From Myxococcales bacterium (GTDB lineage: Bacteria > Myxococcota_A > UBA9042): DNA of 64,000 nucleotides. The notes below the pieces were generated by a model. The model was not told where the DNA came from. It saw only the letters and a list, made by a program, of their open reading frames with translations, and searched no databases. Every line of letters begins with the position of its first letter. Within the stretch, counting starts at the first letter, position 1. The position numbers and the translations under genes were made by a program. Below are positions 62,074-64,000 of this stretch, in pieces. Where the stretch lies: positions 1-64,000 of the forward strand of contig CANLIC010000001.1 in NCBI GenBank assembly GCA_947491025.1, read 5' to 3'.

Positions 62074-64000
62074 GGCGCACCTCCGCCCGTGGACGGCCAG
62101 GCGATGGTCGCCGGCAGCACCCCGCCGAGGCCCGCCCGCATCGCCTGGACGATCGGCTTGGTCTGCTCGTGGTAGGCCGGCGCGCCGATCCACGTGATGA
62201 GGGGCAGCAAGGCCCAACCCGTGGCCGGCAGGGCGTGGCCGGTCTCGCTCGCCGTAGCCGCGGGCACCGAGTCCACCAGGGTCGACTCCTGCTCGTCCTT
62301 GCCGCCGAGGACGATCGCGGCGACGGCGACCTGCTTGGTCTCCTTCGAGGTCGCCCGCCGTGGGCCCCAGCTGCCATCGTCGTCGATGATTTGGGCCGCC
62401 GATGGGTCCGAGAAGTGCAGCAGATTCCAAGGCACCCGGATCTCGATCACGCCAGCCGCCGGATCGATGGCGACCAGCGCGTGGCTCGACAGCGCCTCCA
62501 CGCCGACACGAAACCGACCGGTCTCTTGGACCTGCACGCCGCCGAGCGTCGTCACGTTGCCGTCGGGCCCGATCGCGTCGTAGGCGTTGGTGATGGTGCG
62601 GACGGGCCGGAACTCGCCGGCGTCGTTCTTGACCGTGCGATAGAGCTGCCAAGGGTCGCGGATTCCGTGCCAGATGCCGTAGAGATCGTAGGGTTTATCG
62701 ACGTAGAGCTGCACGAGCTCGGGCGAGTCGATGCGAAGCAAGTGCTCGACCCGGCGGCCCACAGTCACCTTGCCAGCGGGATCCAGCCGCCCGTCACCGC
62801 GCTCGGGGTCGATGGTGTCGAAGGCGACGACGACGTCGAGGCGCTGCCAGTCGAAAACGCCGCCCGGCGGAGGCTGCAGGCGGACGCGGACATGCAAGTA
62901 GGCCGCGTCCGAGCTCAGCGTCACGTCGCGGAGCCGGCGCTGGTTGTCGGCCCCGTCGCCAGCGGGCGCCACCTGCTTGGGCCCGGCGGCCGCCTGGGGC
63001 GCTCCCCACTCGCTGTCCTTGCCGTCTAGCACGATGCGCTTGCCCGGGGCGCCGGCCCGCAATGCGACCAGACCGAAGTTCTGCTCCGGGTTCATGACGT
63101 TGTGCCAGAATCGACGCCGGTCGCCTGGATACTCGATGCGCTCGACGACCCAGGCGCGCTTGAACCACTCGTCAATGATGCTGAATACATAGGCGCCGTC
63201 GAGGCCGGCCTGGTGGATGGCGCCGAGCGAGCGCAACACCGCCGGGCCCTGCTCCTGATCGTCGAGGTCGCCGTGGTCCTGGCCGGTCGGCGTCTGGTGG
63301 CCGTTGCCCAGGCTCGAGGGGTGGCCGACCTCGGCGATGATGAGGGCGTGGCTGGCGTGATGCTTTCGCAGGGCCGCGAGGTAGCCGATGAACGAGAACT
63401 TGCCCTTGCTGTCTGCAAAGCTCTGGTACGCCGGCTCGTGGAGGATGAAGTCCGGGTAGTACGGGTAGGCGTGGTAGCTCATGAAGACGCCCGCCTTGTA
63501 CGCGGCTGCGGTCTCGATCGGCTCCAGGTCCACCTGAAAGGTGTCTTCGACCGAGACCGGGAGCTTCGGCTCGGTCGGATGCAAGAGCGGATCCAGCGTG
63601 GGCCAATTCGAGAAGCCGATGGGGTGCTGCTGGCCGTATTGGTCGCGCTCCTTGCGGAGGATTGCGTCCATCTTGCTGACGATCCAGGCCGTGATCGGGC
63701 TGCCGTTGTCGATCGAGAGCAGCTCGCCCTTGTGGCTCTGCGGCGCGTCCTGGTGGAGCGCGAGCGTCGACTCCAAGGTGTAGGGCTCCATCTCGCGGCC
63801 GAAGAGCCAGCCGATGAGCCAGGGCGAGACGTCGTCCTCGAAGGTGCCGACTGCGCGGCCATAGTTGAGGGGTAGGTCCGCGCTGGCGGCCGGGATGGTG
63901 ATGTCGCCGTGGATGACCGAGACCACTTTCGCGATCTCGTCGTTGACCCAGATGTTCGACGACACGGAGAAATAGTCGAGCTCGGCTGCCGGCGGCTCAT
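62070..64000 (-). CDS. Glycoside-hydrolase-like TIM-barrel protein with CBM9-like domain (5' end outside window)
   Basis: At least 640 residues; the frame is open to the right edge, so the start lies outside the window. The first visible 330 residues look like the C-terminal part of a (beta/alpha)8 glycosidase barrel: WLIGWLFGREMEP, GVFMSYHAYPYYPDF, HALIIAEVGHPSSLG (the Glu is a candidate nucleophile) and AGLDGAYVFSIIDEWFKRAW. After that, IVLDGKDSEWGAP with RDVTLSSDAAYLHVRVRL and LDVVVAFDTIDP resemble a CBM9/DOMON-type carbohydrate-binding domain. It is coupled by a 4-base overlap to the NodB-like gene, suggesting a shared role in an extracellular polysaccharide. No hydrolase family number can be assigned from sequence alone. 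Confidence 0.75.
   Translation of the reverse strand, partial: EPPAAELDYFSVSSNIWVNDEIAKVVSVIHGDITIPAASADLPLNYGRAVGTFEDDVSPWLIGWLFGREMEPYTLESTLALHQDAPQSHKGELLSIDNGSPITAWIVSKMDAILRKERDQYGQQHPIGFSNWPTLDPLLHPTEPKLPVSVEDTFQVDLEPIETAAAYKAGVFMSYHAYPYYPDFILHEPAYQSFADSKGKFSFIGYLAALRKHHASHALIIAEVGHPSSLGNGHQTPTGQDHGDLDDQEQGPAVLRSLGAIHQAGLDGAYVFSIIDEWFKRAWVVERIEYPGDRRRFWHNVMNPEQNFGLVALRAGAPGKRIVLDGKDSEWGAPQAAAGPKQVAPAGDGADNQRRLRDVTLSSDAAYLHVRVRLQPPPGGVFDWQRLDVVVAFDTIDPERGDGRLDPAGKVTVGRRVEHLLRIDSPELVQLYVDKPYDLYGIWHGIRDPWQLYRTVKNDAGEFRPVRTITNAYDAIGPDGNVTTLGGVQVQETGRFRVGVEALSSHALVAIDPAAGVIEIRVPWNLLHFSDPSAAQIIDDDGSWGPRRATSKETKQVAVAAIVLGGKDEQESTLVDSVPAATASETGHALPATGWALLPLITWIGAPAYHEQTKPIVQAMRAGLGGVLPATIAWPSTGGGAP

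Overview
The window is GC-rich and gene-dense and looks like a chromosomal segment of a myxobacterium or a close relative (Myxococcota). Three observations support this. Two secreted proteins end in a Cys, hydrophobic helix, Arg-rich tail of the MYXO-CTERM type. There are many lipoproteins followed by Asp/Ala-rich linkers. There is an expanded family of very long cysteine-rich secreted proteins built from repeats of the type CDDGxxCTxxDxCxxGxC. No rRNA, tRNA, CRISPR array, prophage or plasmid functions were seen.

The most notable content is a complete diversity-generating retroelement (DGR) at about 12.7-19.5 kb. It has a 1213-residue cysteine-rich lipoprotein with a C-terminal DUF1566 (C-type-lectin-like) domain ending in variable region VR1, a four-helix-bundle Avd protein, an Asn-codon-rich template repeat (TR), a reverse transcriptase with DGR motifs and a long C-terminal extension, and a second small secreted DUF1566 protein ending in VR2. 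Over about 63 bp, VR1 differs from TR at 14 positions and VR2 at 12, all at TR adenines. Both VRs, but not the TR, are followed by an identical 8-bp hairpin. The RT start codon is made by the base that distinguishes the TR end from the VR ends.

A second mobile system is a REP-associated tyrosine transposase (RAYT, 8.6-9.6 kb) flanked by copies of a short GTAG-bearing element. At least eight further intergenic loci in the window carry related copies.

Layout. 0-8.3 kb: cysteine-rich protein, phosphodiester glycosidase with a MYXO-CTERM-like tail, TAXI-type binding protein, VF530-type DNA-binding protein. 8.4-9.8 kb: REP/RAYT. 9.9-12.2 kb: P-domain/fibrinogen-like secreted protein (minus). 12.7-19.5 kb: DGR. 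19.6-21.6 kb: decayed genes (ATPase/nuclease tail, thrombospondin-type-3 protein with an in-frame TGA, IS630 remnant). 21.7-36.2 kb: M23 and M3 peptidases, glutaredoxin-like lipoprotein, dimethylglycine/sarcosine dehydrogenase-like enzyme, DUF2786 protein, beta-barrel-like protein coupled to an EEP lipoprotein, nitroreductase, patatin, aquaporin Z. 37.2-41.5 kb: giant cysteine-rich protein with a c-type haem head, broken by two frameshifts. 42.0-45.1 kb: LysM/peptidoglycan-binding protein and asparagine-synthetase-like protein. 45.1-58.1 kb: a four-gene minus-strand unit of two giant cysteine-rich lipoproteins, a DASS-type transporter and a parvulin-like lipoprotein, with 4-base overlaps at two of its three junctions. 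58.2-64.0 kb: APC-type permease, small frameshifted lipoprotein, NodB-like protein and a glycoside-hydrolase-like protein cut by the window edge.

Most products are predicted to act at the cell surface or in the envelope. My inference is that the cysteine-rich repeats form disulfide-stabilised stalks carrying different C-terminal heads, and that the DGR diversifies one such head.
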